DNA of 64,000 nucleotides. Origin: Microlunatus panaciterrae. GTDB taxonomy: Bacteria; Actinomycetota; Actinomycetes; Propionibacteriales; Propionibacteriaceae. Below, one piece after another: positions 57,131 to 64,000 of this stretch. Positions within the stretch are counted from its first letter, which is position 1. Every line of letters starts with the position of its first letter. Below the pieces are notes generated by a model that was given only the letters and a program-made list of their open reading frames with translations, was not told the origin of the DNA and ran no database searches. The position numbers were made by a program, and so were the translations under genes. Where the stretch lies: positions 3,720,001-3,784,000 of the forward strand of contig NZ_JAFBCF010000001.1 of NCBI RefSeq assembly GCF_016907535.1, written 5' to 3'.

Positions 57131-58744
57131 ATGCGCCGGGGGGTTTGGGCGAGCCGAGGTGGACTTGCACGAGTGGTGTGGATGTCCGTCTTGTTGTGTC
57201 TTGTGATCGCGCCAGAATCGGCGCTGGCCTCCCGTGCCGGCTCGTTGCGTACCGAGTGGTCAGGCGTTGGCGGGACCCATGCCGACTTCAACGGGGACGG
57301 TTTCGCCGATGCGGCGATCGCGGAGGTGTTCGCCGGTGTCGGGGGTGCCGTGCGTGTCATGTACGGGTCTGTCGACGGACTGACCTCGAAGGGATCGCAA
57401 TATTGGACCGAGGACGATCTCGGCGGGGAGGCGCACCGATGGGACTACTTCGGGGGATCTCTGGCGACGGGTGACTTCGATGGCGACCACTTCACCGATC
57501 TTGCAATCGGTATTCCGCAGGCCGAGCTCGAGCCGCCCTTCGGTGATGAGGGAAGTGATCGTGGGCTGCTGCGTATCGTATACGGGTCTGCGCGGGGACT
57601 GACGAAGGCGCGGAGCCAGCTGTGGAACTACGGCAGGATGACGGGAGACGCCGACTTGGGCAGGCGCTTCGGCAGCGCGTTGGCAGCGGGCAATTTCGGC
57701 AAGGGTCGTCAGGACGATCTCGCCGTGGGTGGCGCTAACGGGGAGCCGGTGGCGGTTCTCTACGGCGGTGCGGCGGGTCTCGCCTCTGCCGGCTACCAAC
57801 TGTGGAGCCAGAATAGTGCTGGAATTGCGGGCAAGACTGAGTTGGAAGACGAATTCGGTTCTTCGCTGGTCGCCGGTCACTTCGCCGGACGTGTGTATGC
57901 CGATCTCGCCATTGGCGTCCCCGGCGAGGGCGTCGCAGAGGCGAGTGGGGCCGGCGCGGTGAACGTCATCTATGGCTCTGCCGCCGGCTTGACAGCCACA
58001 GGGAACCAACTGTGGAGCCAAGCCAGCCCGGGTATCGCGGGGACCCCCGAGGCTGGTGACGGATTTGGGGGATCGCTAGCGGCCGGAAGCCTGGACGGCA
58101 AAGTGTCTGACGCTTTGGCGATCGGTGTCCCCGGCGAGGGGATCGACGGCAGGGCGAATGCGGGCGCGGTCAACGTTGTTTACGGCTCCTCGAATGGACT
58201 GAGAGCTGTAGGCAACCAGTTCTGGAGTCAATCCAGCCGCGGTGTTCCTGGTGTTCCAGAGGCCAACGATGGTTTCGGCTCCGGACTGGCCATCGGCAAC
58301 TTCGGTCGGAACGTTGAAGGCCGTGCCTATGCGGACTTGGCCATTGGGGTGCCTTTGGAATCGGTTGGACGCGCGTGGGAGGCCGGTTCGGTCACCGTCA
58401 TCTATGGGTCTCCCTCAGGTGTCCGCGGTGCGCACAGTCGCGTGCTTACCCAGGCAACACCTGGGGTGCCCGGCCAGCCGGAGGAGCAGGATCGCCTAGG
58501 CACGGCGTTAGCGGCGGCTAACTTCGGGAACGACTTCTCAGGACGAGCTTTCGATGATCTGATCATGGGCGCCCCCTTCGAAGGTATTCCGCCTAGTCCC
58601 GACGGCGACGGCGCGATCATCGTCGCCTATGGTGACACTGGAGGGCTGAGCACCCGCCGCTGCGAGATCTGGTTCGCACTCAAGTTGGGCCATCCCCCGA
58701 ACGATGACTCGGGTGGCGTATTCGGTGCACCGCTTGTCGCCTGA
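57131..58744 (+). CDS. Secreted FG-GAP repeat (integrin-alpha-like beta-propeller) protein
   Basis: About 537 aa with an N-terminal signal peptide (VVWMSVLLCLVIAPESALAS). Seven FG-GAP repeats follow, each with an acidic calcium loop and a closing ILP-type strand: DFNGDGFADAAIA, DFDGDHFTDLAIGIP, NFGKGRQDDLAVG, HFAGRVYADLAIGVP, SLDGKVSDALAIGVP, ADLAIGVPLESVG and FDDLIMGAPFEG. A seven-bladed propeller is complete. There is no membrane anchor or sorting signal at the C-terminus, so it is probably released or held by protein contacts. Function unknown; such propellers bind ligands or cell surfaces. Start ATG 57131 is chosen for the signal peptide; the frame is open to 57,083. Confidence 0.8.
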   Translation: MRRGVWASRGGLARVVWMSVLLCLVIAPESALASRAGSLRTEWSGVGGTHADFNGDGFADAAIAEVFAGVGGAVRVMYGSVDGLTSKGSQYWTEDDLGGEAHRWDYFGGSLATGDFDGDHFTDLAIGIPQAELEPPFGDEGSDRGLLRIVYGSARGLTKARSQLWNYGRMTGDADLGRRFGSALAAGNFGKGRQDDLAVGGANGEPVAVLYGGAAGLASAGYQLWSQNSAGIAGKTELEDEFGSSLVAGHFAGRVYADLAIGVPGEGVAEASGAGAVNVIYGSAAGLTATGNQLWSQASPGIAGTPEAGDGFGGSLAAGSLDGKVSDALAIGVPGEGIDGRANAGAVNVVYGSSNGLRAVGNQFWSQSSRGVPGVPEANDGFGSGLAIGNFGRNVEGRAYADLAIGVPLESVGRAWEAGSVTVIYGSPSGVRGAHSRVLTQATPGVPGQPEEQDRLGTALAAANFGNDFSGRAFDDLIMGAPFEGIPPSPDGDGAIIVAYGDTGGLSTRRCEIWFALKLGHPPNDDSGGVFGAPLVA

Positions 58745-58821
58745 TACATATCTTGTTCACCCATGCAGAGGATTGGCCCGGCTTCTAGGAAGCGAGCTGC
58801 GGCCCCACCGACACGAAGCGT

Positions 58822-59298
58822 TCATACCGCCGAGTTGTTTGTCCGATCACTTGGCCGCGAAACGGTGGACGACGTGAGCTCGCCCATGGTGGCCGACAAC
58901 AGCTCGCGGCTGAGGTACTGGAAGGACTGTGGCGGTCGTAAGTTGGGGTCGAGGTGAGCGAGTCGGACAGGCTCAATCAGTCTGCGTGGATTCCTGACCT
59001 TGATGGCGTGGGCGGTTGCCGCGCCGGCGTAGTACGAGTCGAAGGCTTTCCGGGCGATGGCGCCGACCGTCCCGAACGCCGCCCAGACCCTCCGGGGGCT
59101 TGAGCTTTCGGTCTCCTCGACCTCGACGATCCCGACGACACGCTGGACGGGCGCGGTTGCGTAGATGACCATGTGAGTGACGTCAGCCGGCAAGCGTGTT
59201 CGACGGAACTCGACCTGTTTGCGGCCGTCCAGGATGGCCTCGGCATATGTGGGGTGGATGGAGAACAGGGCTACTCGGCCACTGTCGCTTTGAGCCAT
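58822..59298 (-). CDS. ASCH-domain protein
   Basis: The 158-aa protein opens with a clear ASCH/PUA-like fold: VALFSIHPTYAEAILDGRKQ then VEFRRTRL, MVIYATAPVQRVVGIVEVEE. ASCH domains are predicted RNA-binding modules; several act as nucleoside-modifying hydrolases or as antitoxin-like partners. ATG 59298 lies inside the 3' end of the upstream PIN-GNAT gene (28-bp overlap), so the two are translationally coupled. The C-terminal 60 residues are basic and polar without a motif. Confidence 0.75.
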   Translation of the reverse strand: MAQSDSGRVALFSIHPTYAEAILDGRKQVEFRRTRLPADVTHMVIYATAPVQRVVGIVEVEETESSSPRRVWAAFGTVGAIARKAFDSYYAGAATAHAIKVRNPRRLIEPVRLAHLDPNLRPPQSFQYLSRELLSATMGELTSSTVSRPSDRTNNSAV

Positions 59299-60758
59299 GC
59301 CATTCCCTCCGTCCCGACCTGGGTGATGGACTGGGGCCATGAGCGGAGTAGCCGCTGCTCTGTGAGGTCTTGAAGGGTGATGGGGTCGTCGCGCAGGACG
59401 CGGTCTTGACGGAACATGATGACCAGCACGGGGCCTCGCTTGACCAGTTCTTCGATCTCGTTGACGGTGTACACCGTTCTTCTTCCGACCCTAGCGGCTA
59501 ACTCTCCCGCGTCGTGGCTTACGAACGTCGACTCGCAGATTCCGATGACGAACACCGCCTTCGCGTCTCGGCTTCGGTAGAACAGGAGCGGATCTCCGGG
59601 TTGGAGAAGACGGCTGGGCGAGTTGCACAAGTACGCCTTGCGTAGTGCGTTGCCGAAGGGTCGGCTGCTGAGACCCGCAGAGGCTGGGAGGAGGGCATCT
59701 TCGTCGGGTGGCTCTGCGTCGGGGAAGAGCGCTCGGTGCCAGCGTGGTTCGATCGGCACGACGTGCGTTCTGACTGGTTCCCACATCAGTGCCGGAGGGC
59801 CGTATCGGACGTGGTGCTCCAACGGTGTTAGCGATGACAACTGACTGGTCGGGAACAGCGGTTTGGCATAGACGAGTTCACCAGCCTCAGTCTTCAAGTC
59901 GAGCGCGTTGAATCCAAAGTCCTCGAGGAGGGCGATGAGCTGGACATGACGTGAGAAGACGGTCAAGTAGATGCCGCGGGCGTGTTCGAGGTGCGCCTGT
60001 TCGAAAACCGTCTTTAGAAGCAACTCGCCGTACTTCTGGCCGCTGTACTCAGAACCGACCTTGAAGGTGGCCAGCTTAAGCTGCGGACCCGGCAGCCCGA
60101 ACTCGCCGGTCGGTTCCTGCTTGAGCAGACACACAGCGGCAAGCCCGTGCGCGCCATCGACAACTAGTGCATCCCGCTGGCCGCGTGACGCTTTGCGGAA
60201 CCAGTTCTCGAATCCGGGGTAATCAGCCTTCAAAGTATCGAAGAGTGGGTCGCTACACGTAAGTTCATGAACCTTGACGCGACGAACAGCAGGAGGAGGG
60301 CTCGGCAGCGGCGCGTGAAGGGCACGAAGAAGCTCTAGAGCCTCGACCAGGTGAATGACGGAATCGGCCATCCCCAGCTTCCGGGCATGCCTGTGAAGAC
60401 CTTGGTCTTCAGTGACCAGATAGTCGGCCGCATCGCCGACTACCGCTGCCAACAGATCGTGGTCGACCGCATCGTTGGACCACGGTTTGGTCGCACCCAG
60501 CGCTGCCAATTGCTGCGCGGATACCTTAGGCGGATTCTCCAGCATCGGATACCGGTCGAACACCTGCAAACGTGCCTGGCGCTTCTTGCTGTCGTCGATG
60601 CGGTTGAAGTCGGTGATGGAGGACGGGTGTACGCGAAGGTCGTGGTGGTGCCGAGTCGCGAGTTGGTGAAACTGCATCGCAACGTGCGCGCCCGCCTCTA
60701 GTTCGGAACTCAGCGGGTCGCTCTTGATCGCTATGTTGCTGTCAAGCAGGAACAGCAC
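59271..60758 (-). CDS. PIN domain - GNAT acetyltransferase - PUA-like fusion protein
   Basis: About 495 aa with three parts. Residues 1-140 are a PIN nuclease-like domain: FLLDSNIAI (first Asp), VDHDLLAAVVGDAADYLVTEDQGL (later acidic residues). Residues about 155-310 are a GNAT fold: LAAVCLLKQE, LKLATFKVGSEYSGQKYGEL for the acetyl-CoA loop and IYLTVFSRHVQLIALLEDFGF. The last 150 residues contain an ASCH/EVE-like PUA fold with NSPSRLLQPGDPLLFYRSRD and KAVFVIGICEST. The combination suggests an RNA-targeting toxin or sensor. GTG 60758 is preferred because GGGAGAG lies seven bases upstream; GTG 60764 is too close. It overlaps the ASCH gene. Confidence 0.78.
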   Translation of the reverse strand: MLFLLDSNIAIKSDPLSSELEAGAHVAMQFHQLATRHHHDLRVHPSSITDFNRIDDSKKRQARLQVFDRYPMLENPPKVSAQQLAALGATKPWSNDAVDHDLLAAVVGDAADYLVTEDQGLHRHARKLGMADSVIHLVEALELLRALHAPLPSPPPAVRRVKVHELTCSDPLFDTLKADYPGFENWFRKASRGQRDALVVDGAHGLAAVCLLKQEPTGEFGLPGPQLKLATFKVGSEYSGQKYGELLLKTVFEQAHLEHARGIYLTVFSRHVQLIALLEDFGFNALDLKTEAGELVYAKPLFPTSQLSSLTPLEHHVRYGPPALMWEPVRTHVVPIEPRWHRALFPDAEPPDEDALLPASAGLSSRPFGNALRKAYLCNSPSRLLQPGDPLLFYRSRDAKAVFVIGICESTFVSHDAGELAARVGRRTVYTVNEIEELVKRGPVLVIMFRQDRVLRDDPITLQDLTEQRLLRSWPQSITQVGTEGMAWLKATVAE

Positions 60759-60764
60759 GCACAC

Positions 60765-61182
60765 ACTCTCCCGGTGGAAAGACCAATATCGGCTTCAAAC
60801 TCGCTGGCGACTCCGTTTTGTTATCAAGACGACCCTAGCCGGGGGATTGTGTGCACAACTGACGTGCAGCCTCCCATGACGACTGCGGGCCTATTCCCCT
60901 TGGAGCAGCCGGGGATTCTCGTCGGCTGTTCTCACTCCAAGGGGCTTCACCAAGGCCGTCATCCGTCGGAGTCACCGGACCTCTTCTCGAATATGTTCCG
61001 GGAATCTGAGAAGCGAAGTGTCAGATCCGCGTTAGGGGGCGCCTCAGGGGCGCAGAAGATCGAGAAAGGATGGCGTACGACGACGGACGTTGGTGAACGC
61101 GTTGGTCAGCATCGAGCCTAGCCACAGCAGGTTTCGAGGGTCGCTAGTGAATGTCGCGAGACAACGCAAACCCCGCTGGATT
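60765..61182. other. Right end of element B
   Basis: No gene is recognised. From about 60,990 it is homologous to the right end of element A (56,100-56,304), with motif d and the shared stretch CATCGAGCCTAGCCACA. Confidence 0.65.
61037..61057 (+). repeat. Arm-like motif d, 125 bp left of att copy 3
   Basis: GGGCGCCTCAGGGGCGCAGA; same orientation and same offset to att as motif b. Confidence 0.7.
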
Positions 61183-61233
61183 GCCCTCTCAAGGCGGTGG
61201 CGCGGGTTCGAATCCCGTCGGGGCTACCTCTCA
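61183..61233 (+). repeat. att copy 3 (tRNA-Glu 3' half)
   Basis: 51 bp with two differences from copies 1 and 2 (one in the variable-loop region, one just after the tRNA end). Not a functional tRNA. Confidence 0.9.
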
Positions 61234-61301
61234 GTAATGTGCGCTTGACCAGGGCGAAAGCCCGCCTAGAATTTCTAGTCGCCTTTCTTTGGACCCTCTG
61301 T

Positions 61302-61322
61302 GGGCGCCTCAGGGCCGCAGGA
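61302..61322 (+). repeat. Arm-like motif e, 69 bp right of att copy 3
   Basis: GGGCGCCTCAGGGCCGCAGG; one base changed in the core, same orientation, offset like motif c. Confidence 0.65.
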
Positions 61323-61469
61323 AATCCATGATCAGGTGCTCTCTGCTGCGCCCGCCTCTCCAGCTATGACTGAGCAGGAACGTTCTCTGACAAGTGGAAT
61401 CGCTGGGCACGGTCGTCCGCTACCGCGTGGAGGTGCGGCTGACGTCTCCCTGGCTCAGGCTCGCCGGAT

Positions 61470-61830
61470 CTACAGACGGTTTGCGTCGATTTCGGAGGCG
61501 ATCTGGCTGAGGTGGCGGAACACCGCGACGGGTGGCTGCTCTAGGTCGAGGTGATGGATCTGAAGCGTCGTGGTTGTGTGACGGACTCTGTGGGAGGGCG
61601 CTATCGCTGGTCCCTCTGTGTAGATGAGCCTGGCGTCGGGGAGATCTGCGGCGGTGGTAGTCGAGCAGCTGGTAGAGGTCGGCTTTGAACCCATCGCCGA
61701 TTTCTGTCCCGCTTGTACTTGACGTCACCGATGAATCGCCAGCGACCGTCAACGACGTCACCGTGGGCCGCGGGTGGCCTTCAACGACTACGGCACGACG
61801 AACGAGAGTGTGGACTTTCACGCCGAGAAC
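61470..61830 (-). pseudogene. Second mcrC remnant, split over three frames
   Basis: Minus-strand pieces in three frames give VVDGRWRFIGDVKYKRD, then GFKADLYQLLDY, then AADLPDARLIYTEGPAIA and HHLDLEQPPVAVFRHLSQIA to the stop at 61,470. Order and spacing are those of the McrC C-terminus with an intact D-V-K strand but at least two frameshifts. It aligns with the remnant at 53,773, so both descend from one ancestral left end. Confidence 0.65.
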
Positions 61831-62065
61831 AACAGGGCTTGGAACTCGCCGGCGACAGTTCCCGTCCTCCTCGCCGTGCTGAACGCCGTGGGGAGCGGCG
61901 GGCGTGAGACTGCTCCCAATAGCGCTCCCGTTAGGGAGCGCTGTCGGCAACCTGCCAGTTCGCGCCATCGGGTCTTTCCCGTCGCTCAAGTCGAAGGAGG
62001 CACCCCAGACGGGCCCTCAAGCTGACCGTATCGTCCGCGCTGCCGCGCCGGGGCTGGCTACCTGG

Positions 62066-62121
62066 CGTTCAAATATCTAAACGGTTGGGGCCTTTCAGGG
62101 CCCCGTTTGCCTATTTGAACG
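62066..62121. terminator. Large interrupted palindrome, probable bidirectional terminator
   Basis: CGTTCAAATA (62,066-62,075) pairs with TATTTGAACG (62,112-62,121), enclosing GGGGCC-TTTCAG-GGCCCC (62,087-62,104). The inner hairpin is followed by GTTT. It lies 95 bp before the Ig-like gene. Confidence 0.6.
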
Positions 62122-62215
62122 CTGAACGGTCTTTGGGTGCGTCCGTGGCCCATATGGTTCTCGGCGGGGGAGCTCAACGGGGGGCTCACGGTCGTACCGG
62201 GGGGCACGAGACATC

Positions 62216-64000
62216 GTGATCGGATCAAAGAAGCAGACACGGGGGGCCACGCGCGCCTCGAGGACTTTCCGCAAGGTGGCGCTGCTCGCAGCCGTGGTCA
62301 CCGCTATCGGCCCAGTTAACGCGCCACCCGCCATGGCCTCCAGCGTGGCCTCTGTCGTCCTCACTGGTGGCACGGGCACGGCGACCGTAGGTGGGACGTT
62401 GTACGCCAAGCAGGGTGCCGCGGTGACGCTGACCGTCAACACCAGCAGCGACACTGAATGTGTGGACGTGGCGGGCGCCATCACTGGGCATCAGCAGTCC
62501 GCCACACCGAAGTCCTCCTGGACATTCACCACCACGGCGCCAGCCGGCAACGGGGCGCAAGCCGTCACGGCCATCGCCTCCGTCAAGTTCAACAGCAACA
62601 ACGTTTGCTCGGGCTCTTCCGGGTCCCTTCAAGGCTCCTACACATTGGACAACACCGGCCCGGTCGTGACCTCTGCGCTGACCCCGGCCGCGAACGCAGC
62701 CGGCTGGAGCAACACCGACACGACCGTCAAGTGGACTGCGACGGACGCCGGCTCCGGCGTCACGGCCGCGCAGCCGTTCAAGACCGACTCTGTGAACGCG
62801 AACGGCATCGTGACCCTGACCGCGCCGGCGCAAACAGACCGCCTGGGCAACACCGGCGCGGCTGGCTCCGTCACCGTTCGCGTGGACAAGGCCAAGCCGA
62901 GCATCACAGCGGCGCAGACCAAGAATGCCGACGGCACCACAACGGTGACCTTCAACTGCGCCGACGGTGGCGGTTCGGGCATCGCCAGTTGCGTTGCCGA
63001 CGCCACCAGCCCGGCGAGCAGCTCCAAGACAGTCGGTCCGAATGTCACGGTAACCGGCACGGCAATCGACGTCGCCGGCAATACGACCACCGCGACCTCC
63101 ACCACTCCTCCGGCTGACGCCACCGCGCCGACCATCACCCACGCCGTATCGCCGGCCGCCAACGCGGCCGGCTGGAACAAGACCGACGCCACAGTGACCT
63201 TCACCTGCGCCGACGAGACCGGCGGTTCGGGCATCAAGACCTGTCTCGCCGACGGCACCACGGTGGCTTCGAAGACGGTCAGCATCGAGACCAACGGCAC
63301 TCTGGTCGGTGGCACCGCCACTGACAACGAGGGCAACACCGCTAGGGACTCGGTGACGGTCAAGCTTGACAAGACCGCGCCGACCGCTGCCGCGACCCGC
63401 GCCCCGGCAGCCAACGCCGCCGGCTGGAACAACACCAACGTCACGGTCAGCTTCGCCGGCACCGACACAGCTTCGGGGGTGGCCAGTACCACCGGCGACA
63501 AGGTCCTCACGGAAGGGGCCGATCAGAGCGCGAGCGGCACGGTCACCGACGCCGCCGGCAACAGCGCAACCGCCTCGGTTACCGGTGTCAACGTCGACAA
63601 GACGGCGCCGTCGCTGAGCGGCTCGTTCTCGTCCGGCTGGCACACGGGTGACGTGACCGTGGCTTGGAACTGCATTGACACGCTGTCCGGCCCGGCCACC
63701 CAGCCGGCCGACACCAAGGTGACCGGCGAGGGCGCCAACCTGTCCGCCACCGCCACCTGTACCGACAAGGCCGGCAACACGACCACCAAGACGGTCAGCG
63801 GCATCCAGATCGACCGCACCAACCCGACCACCGGGATCAGCGGCACCTCCAACGACTGGGCCAACGGCGAGGTCACCGTCACCCTCAGCGCTGCGGACAA
63901 CCTGTCCGGCGTCGACTCGACCAGCTACACCGTCGACGGCGGAGCAGCCCAGAGCGGCACGAGCTTCACGCTGTCGACCGAGGGCGACCACACCGTCACC
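62216..64000 (+). CDS. Large secreted Ig-like repeat protein (3' end outside window)
   Basis: GTG 62216 opens a frame of 595 codons that is still open at the window edge. A signal peptide with KVALLAAVVTAIGPVNAPP is followed by repeated modules of about 80-100 aa, each with ANAAGWNNT or a variant, a DxxSG turn, a Cys pair in some copies (FNCADGGGSGIASC) and the closing VDKTAPS-type strand. These are bacterial Ig-like (Big) domains typical of surface and adhesion proteins. The minus-strand frame of 588 codons over the same DNA is a shadow caused by GC-rich codons. Its place beyond the att site suggests island cargo; function is unknown. Confidence 0.8.
   Translation, partial: MIGSKKQTRGATRASRTFRKVALLAAVVTAIGPVNAPPAMASSVASVVLTGGTGTATVGGTLYAKQGAAVTLTVNTSSDTECVDVAGAITGHQQSATPKSSWTFTTTAPAGNGAQAVTAIASVKFNSNNVCSGSSGSLQGSYTLDNTGPVVTSALTPAANAAGWSNTDTTVKWTATDAGSGVTAAQPFKTDSVNANGIVTLTAPAQTDRLGNTGAAGSVTVRVDKAKPSITAAQTKNADGTTTVTFNCADGGGSGIASCVADATSPASSSKTVGPNVTVTGTAIDVAGNTTTATSTTPPADATAPTITHAVSPAANAAGWNKTDATVTFTCADETGGSGIKTCLADGTTVASKTVSIETNGTLVGGTATDNEGNTARDSVTVKLDKTAPTAAATRAPAANAAGWNNTNVTVSFAGTDTASGVASTTGDKVLTEGADQSASGTVTDAAGNSATASVTGVNVDKTAPSLSGSFSSGWHTGDVTVAWNCIDTLSGPATQPADTKVTGEGANLSATATCTDKAGNTTTKTVSGIQIDRTNPTTGISGTSNDWANGEVTVTLSAADNLSGVDSTSYTVDGGAAQSGTSFTLSTEGDHTVT

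Larger units (their letters stand above)
56305..61233. mobile_element. Integrated element B at tRNA-Glu (FG-GAP and PIN-GNAT/ASCH island)
   Basis: A 4.9-kb unit bounded by att copies 2 and 3. It carries a secreted FG-GAP protein and a two-gene PIN-GNAT-PUA-like plus ASCH operon. Its right 200 bp is homologous to the right end of element A. No recombinase is visible. Confidence 0.75.
61234..62215. other. 982-bp stretch between att copy 3 and the Ig-like gene
   Basis: Holds motif e, the second mcrC remnant, and an interrupted palindrome (62,066-62,121). No intact gene is recognised. Confidence 0.6.
61183..64000. mobile_element. Start of a third tRNA-Glu element (C); right end not in the window
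   Basis: After att copy 3 the first 600 bp are homologous to the first 600 bp of element A, including motif e and an mcrC remnant. A large Ig-like repeat gene follows. Whether the element ends with another att copy beyond 64,000 cannot be seen. Confidence 0.5.

Noticed and set aside
60774-61121. Plus-strand frame of 115 codons right of the PIN-GNAT gene
   Set aside because: No ribosome site or domain, and its second half lies in the conserved right end shared with element A, where no equivalent frame exists.
61420-61989. Minus-strand frame of 189 codons as an intact gene
   Set aside because: Only one stretch of it matches the McrC pattern, the rest being in other frames; it is part of a pseudogene.
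62225-63991. Minus-strand frame of 588 codons
   Set aside because: Shadow of the Ig-like gene; the plus frame has a signal peptide and repeated modules, while the minus frame is low-complexity V/G/A/R.

Overview
The window is about 64 kb of GC-rich DNA from an actinobacterium. GTG and TTG starts are common. It carries the Pup ligase pafA with pafB and pafC, the tlyA-nadK-recN-steA-steB-pyrG and xerD-parA-scpA-scpB gene orders familiar from Mycobacterium, and many genes that look leaderless. I infer a member of the Propionibacteriales; genus and species cannot be fixed by eye.

Positions 1 to 53,200 are an ordered core chromosome. Region 1-12,055 holds rRNA methylation (tlyA), NAD kinase, DNA repair (recN), the envelope/division pair steA/steB, a cluster of lipid-linked glycan genes (WecA/MraY-like enzyme, MurJ-like flippase, GT4 transferase), CTP synthase and a Nudix hydrolase. 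Region 12,841-19,020 holds alanine dehydrogenase, xerD and a chromosome-maintenance operon (parA-like, a small RHH-like gene, scpA, scpB) ending in a pseudouridine synthase. Region 19,100-28,458 holds pafA, an FKBP lipoprotein, gluQ with a DUF3866 gene, pafBC, tatA, tatC and a lipid kinase. Region 28,537-35,549 holds a Ski2-like helicase, a lone hisF, a D-2-hydroxyacid dehydrogenase, a HIT protein and a GT87-like mannosyltransferase.

Region 35,560-48,332 is a branched-chain amino-acid region: ilvD, ilvB-ilvN, ilvC, leuB, ilvE and citramalate synthase cimA. Two genes in it, ilvB and cimA, are each preceded by a short leader peptide with a run of branched-chain codons, a strong hairpin and an intrinsic terminator, which is the layout of translational attenuation. 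Then come deoA, an FAH-family hydrolase, gltX, a CPBP protease, tRNA-Gln(CTG) and tRNA-Glu(CTC).

From 53,469 onward the DNA is accessory. The 3' part of tRNA-Glu (51 bp) recurs at 56,305 (identical) and 61,183 (49 of 51), so two complete small elements and the start of a third lie in tandem at this tRNA. Each copy is flanked at fixed distances by a second repeated motif, consensus GGGCGCNTCAGGGGCGCA, that looks like recombinase arm sites. No integrase is visible. Cargo includes a low-GC tandem-TIR protein, a PIN-GNAT-PUA-like fusion overlapping an ASCH-domain gene, a secreted seven-repeat FG-GAP protein, two frame-shifted remnants of mcrC, and a large secreted Ig-like repeat protein that runs off the window. 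These look like non-autonomous, defence-carrying islands and are the most novel part of the window.

Two further unexplained structures stand out: a 50-bp-period repeat family at two distant intergenic sites (12.2-12.5 kb and 42.65-42.98 kb, opposite orientation) and a 24-bp perfect palindrome with a nested 13-bp inverted repeat after ilvE.
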